Source: Planctomycetaceae bacterium
GTDB taxonomy: Bacteria; Planctomycetota; Planctomycetia; Pirellulales; Thermoguttaceae
NCBI GenBank assembly: GCA_015062085.1
Contig: SUVI01000068.1
Coordinates: forward strand, 1 to 19,036
Length of the DNA stretch: 19,036 nucleotides
Reading direction: 5' to 3'
Shown: positions 8,872 to 16,314 of the stretch, one piece after another
Numbering within the stretch: the stretch's first letter is position 1
Layout of the letters: each line of letters begins with the position of its first letter
The notes under the pieces: model-generated
The model's database searches: none
The model's input: the letters and a program-made list of their open reading frames with translations, nothing else
Told to the model about the DNA's origin: nothing
Position numbers and translations under genes: made by a program

Positions 8872-8908
8872 AAAAAAATGTACCGCTGGACAGAAAACTC
8901 CAGCGGTA
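8872..8908 (-). terminator. Intrinsic terminator of the nfnAB / small-ORF operon
   Basis: A perfect 10-base-pair stem (TACCGCTGGA at 8881-8890 with TCCAGCGGTA at 8899-8908) with an 8-base loop is followed on the minus strand by CA and seven T residues (8872-8878). It lies 38 bases after the stop of the 58-residue ORF, which supports that ORF being transcribed. Confidence 0.9.
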
Positions 8909-8946
8909 TATACACATTCAGGTCAAATTTCAGGTACCGTCCCCAC

Positions 8947-9123
8947 CTATCGAACAGCCTGCTGCTCCGCAAAACGGCGTGCCCAGATCTCGTACTGCGG
9001 GTCTATCGGCCGAAACGTAAAGACCGCATCGGGAAGCGGCTGACCATCCGAATCTTCTGAATGCACACGCACCAAAAGAACGCCATTGGGGCGACGTTCG
9101 ATCGTATATTTTTCAACTTCCAT
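8947..9123 (-). CDS. Small uncharacterised protein, 58 residues
   Basis: This frame runs from ATG at 9123 to TAG at 8947. It begins MEVEKYTIERRPNG and continues with VLLVRVHSED, a proline-rich turn, VFTFRPIDP and a short amphipathic end (EIWARRFAEQQ). There is no signal peptide, Cys pair or known motif, and I do not recognise a family. GGGAG at 9135-9139 is a usable if slightly distant ribosome site. It lies 72 bases after nfnB on the same strand with no promoter between and is followed by a strong terminator, so it is probably the last cistron of the nfnAB message. The composition looks like coding sequence, mixed charged and hydrophobic, rather than a chance frame. Function unknown; a link to the transhydrogenase is inferred only from position. 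Confidence 0.65.
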   Translation of the reverse strand: MEVEKYTIERRPNGVLLVRVHSEDSDGQPLPDAVFTFRPIDPQYEIWARRFAEQQAVR

Positions 9124-9149
9124 CCCAAATATTCTCCCTGAAAATTTCC

Positions 9150-9176
9150 CTCTGCGGCATCCGCGGCACCGCAGAG
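9150..9176 (-). other. Intercistronic hairpin between nfnB and the small ORF
   Basis: CTCTGCGG (9150-9157) pairs with CCGCAGAG (9169-9176) around an 11-base loop. On the minus strand only four T residues follow after GGGAAA, so it is a weak terminator at best. It sits just before the ribosome site of the small ORF and may act in RNA processing, stability or partial termination. Confidence 0.55.
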
Positions 9177-9195
9177 ACTCCTTCGCTTTCCTGAA

Positions 9196-10599
9196 TCAGC
9201 GGCTCAAAAGCCATTCATGAATGTCTTTCGCAGCTTTCCGGCCAGCTCCCATCGCCTTGATGACCGTCGCAGCCCCCGTCACGATATCGCCGCCAGCCCA
9301 AACGCCATCGACCGACGTTCGGCCGTTTTCGTCCGCTGCGATATATCCGCGGCTAGTCAACTCCAACCCCGGCACCGATTGCGTAATGATCGGATTCGCT
9401 CCCGTTCCGACCGAGAAAATGACCAGATCCGTCTCAAACGTGAATTCCGACCCCGCGACCTCCACAGGCTTGCGCCGTCCCGAAGCATCCGGCTCACCCA
9501 GCTCCATGCGCACACACGTCATCGACTGAAGCATCCCATTTTCGTCTCCCTGCATGGAGATCGGATTCGTCAAAAGAAGGAACTCGATACCTTCCTGTTT
9601 CGCGTGATGCACTTCTTCCGCACGTGCGGGCAGCTCCGCTTCACTGCGCCGATAGACGATCTTGACCGTTTCCGCACCAAGACGCATCGCCGTTCGAGCC
9701 GCGTCCATCGCAACGTTTCCGCCACCGATCACACAAACATTCCGACCGACCGCGATCGGCGTGTCGTATTCCGGAAAACGATACGCCTTCATCAAATTGG
9801 ACCGCGTCAGGTACTCGTTTGCCGAGTAAACATTCCCAAGTTCCGTCCCCGGGATCGGCATAAACGCCGGAAGGCCGGCTCCAACACCAAGAAAAACTGC
9901 GTCGAAACCTTCAATGTCCAGCAGCTCCCGTACATCTACACTACGGCCGCCGACCTGATTCAGTTCAAATTTTACACCAAGCTCTTCCAAATAGTGTACT
10001 TCCTTCTGAACGATGGCTTTCGGAAGACGAAATTCCGGGATCCCGTACATCAAAACACCGCCAGCCTGGTGAAACGCCTCGAAAACCGTCACCTCATGCC
10101 CCAGCAAAATCAAATCGCCAGCCACCGTCAGCCCCGCAGGTCCAGAACCGATGACCGCGACCTTTTTCCCAGTCGACGGAGCCTTTTCCGGGATCTGCAC
10201 CAGCCCGTTTTCGCGCTCATAATCCGCAGCAAAACGCTCCAAACGCCCGATCGCCAACGGTTCCATCTTCTTGCCGAGAATGCACTTCGACTCACACTGA
10301 CTCTCCTGCGGACAGACTCGCCCGCAGACTGCCGGGAGCGCACTCGTCTTCTTGATCGCACGTGCCGCACCCGCAAAATCCCCCTGATCGATCAGCGCAA
10401 CAAATTCGGGAATGTTCACGTTCACCGGGCATCCCGTCACGCACATCGGCCGCGGACAGTTCAAACACCGCGCAGCCTCTTGACGTGCTTCCTCCGGCGA
10501 ATAGCCCAGCGGCACTTCTTCAAAATTACGGGCACGAACTTTCGGATCCTGCTCGCGCATCGGCGTGCGGGTCGGTTGGACATCGGATATTTTTTTCAT
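9196..10599 (-). CDS. nfnB: NfnB / SudA-type transhydrogenase large subunit
   Basis: The 467-residue flavoprotein of the GltD/SudA family is the large subunit of NADH-dependent reduced ferredoxin:NADP+ oxidoreductase, which couples ferredoxin and NADH oxidation to NADP+ reduction by flavin-based electron bifurcation. An N-terminal two-cluster domain holds CLNCPRPMCVTGC (C45, C48, C53, C57) and CGRVCPQESQCESKC (C92, C96, C102, C106). An FAD Rossmann site follows (GSGPAG, 151-156), then an NAD(P) site (GGGNVAMDA, 292-300), and a C-terminal GGDIVTGAATVIKAMGAG that closes the FAD site. AAAGG stands 7 bases before the ATG. It follows nfnA by 90 bases, and this pairing points to Nfn rather than to the small subunit of glutamate synthase; no gltB-type subunit is present. 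A related sulfide dehydrogenase (SudAB) reading remains possible. Confidence 0.88.
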   Translation of the reverse strand: MKKISDVQPTRTPMREQDPKVRARNFEEVPLGYSPEEARQEAARCLNCPRPMCVTGCPVNVNIPEFVALIDQGDFAGAARAIKKTSALPAVCGRVCPQESQCESKCILGKKMEPLAIGRLERFAADYERENGLVQIPEKAPSTGKKVAVIGSGPAGLTVAGDLILLGHEVTVFEAFHQAGGVLMYGIPEFRLPKAIVQKEVHYLEELGVKFELNQVGGRSVDVRELLDIEGFDAVFLGVGAGLPAFMPIPGTELGNVYSANEYLTRSNLMKAYRFPEYDTPIAVGRNVCVIGGGNVAMDAARTAMRLGAETVKIVYRRSEAELPARAEEVHHAKQEGIEFLLLTNPISMQGDENGMLQSMTCVRMELGEPDASGRRKPVEVAGSEFTFETDLVIFSVGTGANPIITQSVPGLELTSRGYIAADENGRTSVDGVWAGGDIVTGAATVIKAMGAGRKAAKDIHEWLLSR

Positions 10600-10625
10600 T
10601 CTTTTGCCTTTAATATAATTTGAAA

Positions 10626-10639
10626 CGGCACTTTTGCCG
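10626..10639. repeat. Near-palindrome CGGCACTTTTGCCG, copy 1
   Basis: A 14-base near-palindrome (CGGCA, 4 bases, TGCCG) in the nfnA-nfnB gap. An identical copy lies at 11707-11720, upstream of the nfnA promoter. It can form a small hairpin in RNA or serve as a protein site in DNA. Confidence 0.6.
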
Positions 10640-10689
10640 GTCTGTTTCTCTCTCTTTTCACAAATGCTGTCCTTATACGGTCCGCGCTC

Positions 10690-11538
10690 TCACGAATTTT
10701 TCGCAGTATTCCACTCTTCGACGTAGCGGTCCATCGAACATTTTTCCTGACACTTGAACTGCTGCTGACGCTTCATCACGGAATCCCACTCGATCTCGTG
10801 CGCATCAAATTCCGGTCCCTCACAGCAAACAAAACGCGTTTTTCCGCCGATCGTGCACCGGCAGCCGCCGCACATGCCCGTCCCGTCGATCATGATCGTG
10901 TTCAAACTCGCGACTGTCTTCACTCCAAACGGCTCCGTCGTCTTCGCACAGAACTTCATCATGATCGCCGGTCCGATCGTCCAAACACAGCCGATCTCAT
11001 CCTTCCGCGCCTCAAGGATCTCCTGCAGCGGTTCCGTAACGCGAGCAGCCCGGCCAAACGTTCCGTCATCAGTACAAACGATGTGCTCATCGCAGACCGC
11101 CGCCATTTTATCGACCCAGAAAAGAAGCTCTTTCGTACGTGCTCCCTGGATCACGATCACCTTATTGCCCGTCTCATGAAGCAATTTCGCGATCGGATAG
11201 ACCGGGGCCGTACCGACTCCACCGGCAACCAGAATGACCGTCCCAAAATTGTCGATCTCCGACGGAATGCCGAGCGGACCGATCAGCGCGTAAAGCGAAT
11301 CTCCCTCATTCAAACGCGAAAGTTTCGTCGAAGAGACCCCCACCGTCATCAAAACCAGCGTCACCGTGCCGGCTTCACGGTCAAAATCCGCGATCGTGAG
11401 CGGGATCCGTTCGCCAACTTCATCCGGCATCGCGATCACAAAATGTCCCGGCATCGCTTTCGCCGCAATTCGGGGAGCATGAACAATCATTTCAAAAATG
11501 CGCGGTGCTACTTCGCGCTTCTGGCGGATTTCCAACAT
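10690..11538 (-). CDS. nfnA: NfnA / SudB-type transhydrogenase small subunit
   Basis: The 282-residue protein belongs to the ferredoxin-NADP reductase-like family of dihydroorotate dehydrogenase PyrK and SudB. FAD-site residues RIPLTIAD lie at 44-51, the NAD(H) site VAGGVGTAP at 104-112, and a [2Fe-2S] loop with DGTGMCGGCRC (C223, C226, C228) and a Cys pair at 238-239 near the end. In NfnAB this subunit binds NADH and, with its FAD and 2Fe-2S centre, connects to the bifurcating FAD of NfnB. The order small then large subunit is the usual one. The start matches the family N-terminus, but the ribosome site is weak: the nearest AGGA is about 16 bases upstream. The leader holds a tandem 12-base repeat at 11560-11583. 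Without nfnB beside it, a PyrK assignment would have been an alternative. Confidence 0.88.
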   Translation of the reverse strand: MLEIRQKREVAPRIFEMIVHAPRIAAKAMPGHFVIAMPDEVGERIPLTIADFDREAGTVTLVLMTVGVSSTKLSRLNEGDSLYALIGPLGIPSEIDNFGTVILVAGGVGTAPVYPIAKLLHETGNKVIVIQGARTKELLFWVDKMAAVCDEHIVCTDDGTFGRAARVTEPLQEILEARKDEIGCVWTIGPAIMMKFCAKTTEPFGVKTVASLNTIMIDGTGMCGGCRCTIGGKTRFVCCEGPEFDAHEIEWDSVMKRQQQFKCQEKCSMDRYVEEWNTAKNS

Positions 11539-11559
11539 GATCTGTTTCGTTCTTTTCCT

Positions 11560-11583
11560 AAAATCTGTCTCAAAATCTGTCTC
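11560..11583. repeat. Tandem 12-base repeat in the nfnA leader
   Basis: Two perfect adjacent copies of AAAATCTGTCTC (plus strand), followed by a partial third (TAAAATCGG). They lie in the transcribed leader between the promoter at 11638-11665 and the nfnA start. Role unknown. Confidence 0.7.
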
Positions 11584-11637
11584 TAAAATCGGATACTCGT
11601 CGCAAGCCTGCTCAAGTCAGACTCTCCTATGCCTCCA

Positions 11638-11665
11638 ATTATACCACAAACCGCCAGGAGTACAA
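11638..11665 (-). promoter_or_regulatory. sigma70-like promoter of the nfn operon
   Basis: On the minus strand TTGTAC (11660-11665), 16 bases, then a perfect TATAAT (11638-11643) preceded by TGG, an extended -10. The leader would be about 90 bases long. Confidence 0.72.
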
Positions 11666-11706
11666 GTCCGATCATCCCAAAAACCCAAAACTTTTTCGAG
11701 TTTTTC

Positions 11707-11720
11707 CGGCACTTTTGCCG
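11707..11720. repeat. Near-palindrome CGGCACTTTTGCCG, copy 2
   Basis: Identical to the 14 bases at 10626-10639. This copy lies about 42 bases upstream of the nfn -35 box and just after the fabF terminator, a place where an activator could bind. Confidence 0.6.
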
Positions 11721-11721
11721 T

Positions 11722-11769
11722 AAAAAAACAAAGCCATCACACGATGCTCACCGCATTGCGAGGATGGCT
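11722..11769 (-). terminator. Intrinsic terminator of fabF
   Basis: AGCCATC (11732-11738) pairs with GATGGCT (11763-11769), with a further inner pairing of CTCGC and GTGAG. On the minus strand the stem is followed by TTG and a run of T over 11722-11728. It lies 32 bases after the fabF stop and isolates the fab genes from the nfn operon. Confidence 0.7.
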
Positions 11770-11801
11770 CGTTTCCTGTTTTTCAGAAAATTTACCGATG
11801 T

Positions 11802-13043
11802 CTAACCGCTGAAACGCCCAAGGATCAGCGATACATTATGCCCGCCAAAACCAAAACTGTTGGAAAGCACGTAAGAACACTCCCTTTCCACAGCACGATT
11901 CGGCGTATAGTTCAAATCACATTCCGGATCCGGCGTCTCCAAGTTCATCGTCGGCGGAATGACCCCATGCTGAAGCACTTGAGCCGAAAAAATCAGCTCC
12001 ACAGCACCGCTCGCACCCAAAAGATGCCCCGTCATGCTCTTCGTGCTCGAAATATTCATCTGGTACGCATGGCTCCCGAAAACAGCCTTCAGCGCATTCG
12101 TCTCAGCAATATCGCCCAAATGCGTACTCGTCCCGTGCGCATTCACATAATCGATCTGCTCCGGTTCAAGATGCGCCTCCTGCAAGGCACCGCGGACCGC
12201 CGCAGCCGCTCCGTCACCCGAAGCACTCGGCTGCACGATATGAAACGCATCCGACGAAGTCCCGCAGCCAAGTACCTCCGCGTAGATCTTCGCTCCGCGC
12301 TTCTTCGCATGCTCCAACTCCTCAAAAATGAGGATCCCCGCGCCTTCTCCCATCACAAAACCATCACGGTCCAAGTCAAACGGCCGACTGGCGTGCTGGG
12401 GATCATCGTTACGCTCCGACATGGCGCGCATCGCACAAAAAGCTCCCATGGCGATCTCGATGACACTCGCTTCCGAACCGCCCGTAATACCGACATCGAC
12501 TCGCCCCGCCCGGATCGCATCCATCATGCACATGACTGCATGACCGGCACTCGCACACGCAGAATTCACCGAAAAACTAGTCCCGCGCAAATTGTACAAG
12601 ATCGAAATATGACCGGCCGGCGAGTTCGGCATCAAACGCGGAATGGTAAACGGCGACATTTTGGCCGGTCCCAAGTTCAAATACCGCTTTTCCTGCTCCT
12701 GAAGAGTCTCCAATCCGCCGACTCCCGTCCCAATGACCGCAGCACAGCGAGCAGGATCTTCCTGAGAAAGATCGATCCCAGAATCCTTCACCGCCTTATG
12801 CGCCGCAACGATCGCATAACGGGATACATCATCCAAATGCTTGTTTTCCTTGAACTCAATGATCCCCTCTGTCGTAAAATCCGGCGACATATTGCCCGCG
12901 ATCCGTGTACGGAACGCACTCGGATCATACTTTGTTACCACAGTGATCCCGCTTTTACCCTCTAGCAGAGCTTTCCAGACAGTATCAAGCTCACATCCAA
13001 GCGGCGAGACCAGCCCCATGCCGGTAATGACTATTCGACGCAC
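11802..13043 (-). CDS. fabF: 3-oxoacyl-ACP synthase II (KAS II)
   Basis: The 413-residue condensing enzyme extends acyl-ACP with malonyl-ACP in type II fatty acid synthesis. It is full length with the complete Cys-His-His triad: C163 in NSACASAG, H303 in NAHGTSTHLGD and H340 in KSMTGHLLGASGA, the same numbers as in E. coli FabF. It starts with GTG (13041-13043), with AAAGAGG upstream. That ribosome site lies within a short A/T hairpin, CTCTTT-TTT-AAAGAG on the minus strand. It follows acpP by 138 bases, a gap that holds a terminator-like hairpin (13131-13164), so fabF expression may be set below that of acpP. Confidence 0.97.
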   Translation of the reverse strand: MRRIVITGMGLVSPLGCELDTVWKALLEGKSGITVVTKYDPSAFRTRIAGNMSPDFTTEGIIEFKENKHLDDVSRYAIVAAHKAVKDSGIDLSQEDPARCAAVIGTGVGGLETLQEQEKRYLNLGPAKMSPFTIPRLMPNSPAGHISILYNLRGTSFSVNSACASAGHAVMCMMDAIRAGRVDVGITGGSEASVIEIAMGAFCAMRAMSERNDDPQHASRPFDLDRDGFVMGEGAGILIFEELEHAKKRGAKIYAEVLGCGTSSDAFHIVQPSASGDGAAAAVRGALQEAHLEPEQIDYVNAHGTSTHLGDIAETNALKAVFGSHAYQMNISSTKSMTGHLLGASGAVELIFSAQVLQHGVIPPTMNLETPDPECDLNYTPNRAVERECSYVLSNSFGFGGHNVSLILGRFSG

Positions 13044-13130
13044 AATTGCACCTCTTTAAAAAAGAGCAAACATACACCAAAACCGCATCGACACAGTACG
13101 GCGTTTCGATACGGGATCATTTTTCAAGAT

Positions 13131-13164
13131 AAAAAGAAATACGGCAGGAACTCGTGCCCTGCCG
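13131..13164 (-). terminator. Terminator-like hairpin between acpP and fabF
   Basis: CGGCAGG (13142-13148) pairs with CCTGCCG (13158-13164) around a 9-base loop. On the minus strand it is followed by TATTTCTTTTT. No strong promoter is seen between it and fabF, so partial read-through is likely and would leave acpP as the more abundant transcript. Confidence 0.65.
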
Positions 13165-13181
13165 ATTTCCTAAATATCAAA

Positions 13182-13430
13182 TCAGGCGTTTTTATTCAGT
13201 TCGCTTTCAATGTGACGAACCGCATCGCCAATGGTCTGCACATCATCATTCGCTTCTTCCGGAATCGTGATCTGGAATTCTTCTTCCAGAGCCATCACAA
13301 GTTCCACGATATCGAGAGAGTCTGCGCCAAGGTCCTGCACAAACGATGTTTCAGGGGTCAGCTTATCCATTTCGAAACCAAGCTGATCGCCAACAACTCT
13401 CATGACACGTTCGGTAATATTCTGATCCAC
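13182..13430 (-). CDS. acpP: Acyl carrier protein
   Basis: The 82-residue acidic helical protein carries growing acyl chains on a 4'-phosphopantetheine arm. The attachment serine is S38 in LGADSLDIVEL, the typical DSL motif, and the helix II/III region (ALEEEFQITIPEE) is canonical. It starts with GTG (13428-13430); AGGAG at 13438-13442 gives a good spacing and fixes this start. It has its own promoter (13479-13507) and is followed by a terminator-like hairpin, consistent with high, partly independent expression. Confidence 0.97.
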   Translation of the reverse strand: MDQNITERVMRVVGDQLGFEMDKLTPETSFVQDLGADSLDIVELVMALEEEFQITIPEEANDDVQTIGDAVRHIESELNKNA

Positions 13431-13478
13431 TTTAATTCTCCTTTTGAAATCTCTAAATGGAAAACTTCCATTTTCTAT

Positions 13479-13507
13479 AATCTACCATACATCCACACTC
13501 TACACAA
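13479..13507 (-). promoter_or_regulatory. sigma70-like promoter of acpP
   Basis: On the minus strand TTGTGT (13502-13507), 17 bases, TAGATT (13479-13484) with TGG before the -10. Six C residues stand directly before the -35. The leader would be about 40 bases. Confidence 0.6.
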
Positions 13508-13632
13508 GGGGGGAGACGGGCAGGTTTTTCCAGAAAATTGAAAATTTACCTAAATTTAAGGATCTTGCTTCAAAAAACGCCTCGAAAATCGAAACTTTTC
13601 CGCAAAATCACCATGAAAAGCTTTTCCGCATC

Positions 13633-13662
13633 GCGGCATGAGGCCGAAAACGCTCCTGCCGC
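13633..13662 (-). terminator. Probable terminator of fabG
   Basis: GCGGCA (13633-13638) pairs with TGCCGC (13657-13662); past one mismatch the stem continues with GAG/CTC. It lies 30 bases after the fabG stop. Only a short GCTTTTC follows on the minus strand, so termination may be incomplete. Confidence 0.4.
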
Positions 13663-13691
13663 AATATCGAAAAACAAAAAGCTCCCGAGGA

Positions 13692-14462
13692 TCAGGCAGT
13701 CATGCCGCCGTCCACCGAGATCACCTGTCCGGTAATGTACGACGCCGCATCACTCGCCAGGAAAAGCACTGCATCTGCAATGTCCTGCGGCTCGCCGACT
13801 CGGTTGGCCGGAATGCGTTTTTTCGCTTCCGTCATGATCATGTCGCCAAGCACTTTCGTCATGTCCGTCGCAATGAATCCAGGAGCCACCGCGTTGACCG
13901 TGATCTTACGCTTCGCATACTCGCGCGCAACAGTGTTCGTGAAACCGATCACGCCCGCTTTCGACGCCGAGTAGTTCGCCTGACCCGGATTGCCGACGAG
14001 CCCCGAAACGCTCGAAACGTTGATGATCCGTCCATAGCGTTTCTGCATCATCGGAACGATACAGGCCCGCGTGAACTGGAACGTGCCGCGAAGGTTCGTT
14101 TCGAGAACGGCATCCCAATCTTCATCCGTCATGTGCGCAAGAAGACCGTCGCGCGTAATTCCCGCATTGTTCACGAGAATATCGACCTTCTCCCACTTCG
14201 CCAGCACCGCATCCACGACCGACTGCGCCGCACCCGTCTCGCCAACGAGACAGCCAAACGCTTCCGCTTCTCCGCCAAACGCACGGATCTCATCGACCGT
14301 ACCCTGAACACTTCCCACTGAAGTCGCGACACAGGCCACTTTGGCTCCGTTTTCCGCAAGAGATACCGCGATCGCTTTACCGATCCCGCGCGACGCTCCA
14401 GTAACGATCGCAACGCGGCCCGAAAGGTCCACCGTCATACGTGAATGTTTTTCTGACATCAT
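13692..14462 (-). CDS. fabG: 3-oxoacyl-ACP reductase
   Basis: The 256-residue short-chain dehydrogenase performs the NADPH-dependent first reduction of fatty acid elongation. Visible motifs are the cofactor loop TGASRGIG (21-28), NNAG (98-101), and the catalytic set N123, S151, Y164 and K168 (NYSASKAG). The C-terminus, ISVDGGMTA, is typical. Two adjacent ATG codons exist (14462 and 14459). GAGGAG at 14466-14471 is better spaced from the second, so translation may begin one codon later. Its location between fabD and acpP makes FabG far more likely than another SDR. The nearest strong promoter (14686-14713) implies a leader of more than 200 bases. Confidence 0.96.
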   Translation of the reverse strand: MMSEKHSRMTVDLSGRVAIVTGASRGIGKAIAVSLAENGAKVACVATSVGSVQGTVDEIRAFGGEAEAFGCLVGETGAAQSVVDAVLAKWEKVDILVNNAGITRDGLLAHMTDEDWDAVLETNLRGTFQFTRACIVPMMQKRYGRIINVSSVSGLVGNPGQANYSASKAGVIGFTNTVAREYAKRKITVNAVAPGFIATDMTKVLGDMIMTEAKKRIPANRVGEPQDIADAVLFLASDAASYITGQVISVDGGMTA

Positions 14463-14829
14463 AAACTCCTCAAAAAGGATCCATCTAAAATAAATCTATA
14501 CGGTTTTCAAACCCCGTGTGTGACCCGCTCGGAAAAATCACTTTGGCATGAAGTCCCCCAAAAATTACAGCACGAGATAAAAAATTTCAGGCTCTCGATT
14601 TATTTTCGGAATATTCTCCAAAAATTTTTAATCATTTCACACATTCGAAAAAAAATCTCTATTTTGGGAATGATCTTAATTCTGAATTATATTCACTTTC
14701 AAATTTTTGTCAAGCCCCTCCGAAAACTTCGGGAAATAAAAACCGAAATTTTCTGAACAATTCCGCCTGCACGACCTGCACAGCCGCTCAGCGCTTTCCA
14801 CCCAGTCGGCAAATCGAGTTTTCCAAAAC
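14463..14829. other. Long intergenic region, fabG leader
   Basis: This 367-base AT-rich stretch holds the fabG promoter (14686-14713). A small hairpin, CCGAA-AAC-TTCGG (14720-14732), lies directly upstream of it. A weak inverted repeat, GAGTTTT-CC-AAAACTC (14816-14831), spans the fabD stop but has no T run. The roughly 215 bases between promoter and fabG have no convincing ORF and no riboswitch I recognise. A second, poorer promoter (TTGAAA, 17 bases, TAGATG on the minus strand, near 14485-14510) could give a shorter leader. Confidence 0.5.
14686..14713 (-). promoter_or_regulatory. Consensus sigma70-like promoter of fabG
   Basis: On the minus strand a perfect TTGACA (14708-14713), 16 bases, and a perfect TATAAT (14686-14691). 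Among the two best promoters in the window. The distance to fabG is unusually long. Confidence 0.78.
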
Positions 14830-15738
14830 TCAAACATCAACGCCCTGACACGGCATTTTCCGATCGATGCGCTTCATCAAACCGCGCAATACACGTCCGG
14901 GACCGACTTCATAGAACGTGTCGTACCCGTCCGCTATGAGTTTCCGCATCGTTTTCTCCCACTGCACCGGAGAAAGCAGCTGACGCACCAGCGTCGCACG
15001 AATATCGTCGGCTTCCGTGTGAACATCAACGTCAACATTCGAGATCACCGGAATACTCGGAGCTGAGATCTGGACACCTGCCAGGACTTCCGCCAGCTTC
15101 TCATCCGCAGGCCGCATGATCGGCGTATGGAACGCCCCCGCAACAGCAAGCGGGACAGCACGCGCAGCCCCCGTCTCTTCCGCAAGCGCAACGACACGCG
15201 CACAGGCGTCACGCGTTCCGGAAACCACGGTATTTCCCGGGCAAAGCAGATTCGCGACCTGCAGGATCTCCTCACCGCGCGCCTTCGCGCAAAGCTCTTC
15301 GACCACTTCAACTTCCGGACCAAGAAGACTCACCATTCCGCTGGGAGTCGCATCCGCAGCCTCCTGCATTGCCTGACCGCGGCGCTGAACGACACGCAGA
15401 CCGTCCTCGAAACTCATGACGCCGGCAAACACCAGAGCCGTGTACTCGCCGAGACTCAGACCCGCAGCCGCAGAACACGCTTCGACCGCTTCCGGAGCAG
15501 ACATTTTCAGCGACTCCAAAGCCGCCAGCGACGTCACGTAAAGTGCCGGCTGACTGACCGCCGTCGTACTGAGCTGCTCCATCGGCCCGTTAAAACAAAG
15601 GTCCGTCAGAGAATATCCAAGAATTTCATCCGCTTTATCAAAAAGAGCTTTCGCAGTAGGAAGTGTATCGTAGAGCACTTTCCCCATGCCGACCGTCTGA
15701 GCACCCTGTCCCGGAAACAAAAATGCGGTTTTTCCCAT
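14830..15738 (-). CDS. fabD: Malonyl-CoA:ACP transacylase
   Basis: The 302-residue enzyme moves malonate from CoA to ACP, supplying the extender unit for FabF. It shows the N-terminal GQGAQTVGMG oxyanion loop, the nucleophile S95 in GLSLGEY and the catalytic H204 in AGAFHTPIM. Length is normal. AAGGAG precedes the ATG at 15738. It lies 269 bases after rpmF on the same strand. I see no good promoter in that gap, so it is probably read from the rpmF promoter. A possible operator or hairpin, CTTTCA-N7-TGAAAG (15792-15810), lies in the leader. Confidence 0.97.
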   Translation of the reverse strand: MGKTAFLFPGQGAQTVGMGKVLYDTLPTAKALFDKADEILGYSLTDLCFNGPMEQLSTTAVSQPALYVTSLAALESLKMSAPEAVEACSAAAGLSLGEYTALVFAGVMSFEDGLRVVQRRGQAMQEAADATPSGMVSLLGPEVEVVEELCAKARGEEILQVANLLCPGNTVVSGTRDACARVVALAEETGAARAVPLAVAGAFHTPIMRPADEKLAEVLAGVQISAPSIPVISNVDVDVHTEADDIRATLVRQLLSPVQWEKTMRKLIADGYDTFYEVGPGRVLRGLMKRIDRKMPCQGVDV

Positions 15739-16007
15739 AAAACAGCTCCTTCATGCCGTCCGTACCGATCCAGCACCCGGCGGCATCTAAACTTTCAGTC
15801 CAAATGAAAGAGGCGCCCGCAGACCTTTCCGGAAAAGTAGGGAAAACCTCGGGCCGATCCTCTCACGATCTCTCATTCACCGGCATCCCGTCCGGCCTTG
15901 ATCAAAAAAATCATCCCGATTTTAAACAATAACCTCACCGCAAGCACAGGAACACTGTCTTACGATGAGGAAAATATCTGAAAGACGAGTCATTTCCAAG
16001 CCGGAAA

Positions 16008-16190
16008 CTATTTTTCGTCCACATCGACAACTTTCATGCCGCGATACATACCGCAGTTCGGGCACACAACGTGAGACGGAACTGCCTGATTGCAATTCGG
16101 GCAATAGGAAATCTGTTTCGCGGTCTTGGCGTCGTGAGCACGACGGGAACCAGTACGGGCGTTGGAGTGCTTACGCTTCGGAACTGCCAT
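16008..16190 (-). CDS. rpmF: Ribosomal protein bL32
   Basis: The 60-residue large-subunit ribosomal protein starts MAVPKRKHSNARTGSRRAHD, the basic N-terminus typical of bL32. It carries a zinc ribbon with C30, C33, C43 and C46 (CPNC and CPNCG), so this is the zinc-binding form. AGGATGG precedes the ATG. It is the first gene after a consensus promoter. In many bacteria rpmF stands directly upstream of plsX, fabH and fabD; here the next gene is fabD. Confidence 0.97.
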   Translation of the reverse strand: MAVPKRKHSNARTGSRRAHDAKTAKQISYCPNCNQAVPSHVVCPNCGMYRGMKVVDVDEK

Positions 16191-16314
16191 AATACACCAT
16201 CCTGAAAAAAATTAAATCTACGGGTCCGCCGGCTTCGCTCAAAAACTGCGTCGGTTTCGCAATTTCTGCGGCAGCACCGGCATGAAAAACAAAAAAACTT
16301 CAATCAGAGTCGGA

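Noticed and set aside
9217..10623. 468-codon plus-strand frame antisense to nfnB
   Set aside because: It is rich in Arg/His/Ser with no domain; the minus strand codes for a complete enzyme with all motifs. It is a reading-frame shadow.
11838..12965. 375-codon plus-strand frame antisense to fabF
   Set aside because: Arg-rich composition and no motif, while fabF on the other strand is complete with its catalytic triad.
15922..16104. 60-codon minus-strand frame overlapping rpmF, ending in a CSCACG motif
   Set aside because: The Cys motif looked like a zinc ribbon, but most of the frame is rpmF read in another phase and there is no ribosome site.
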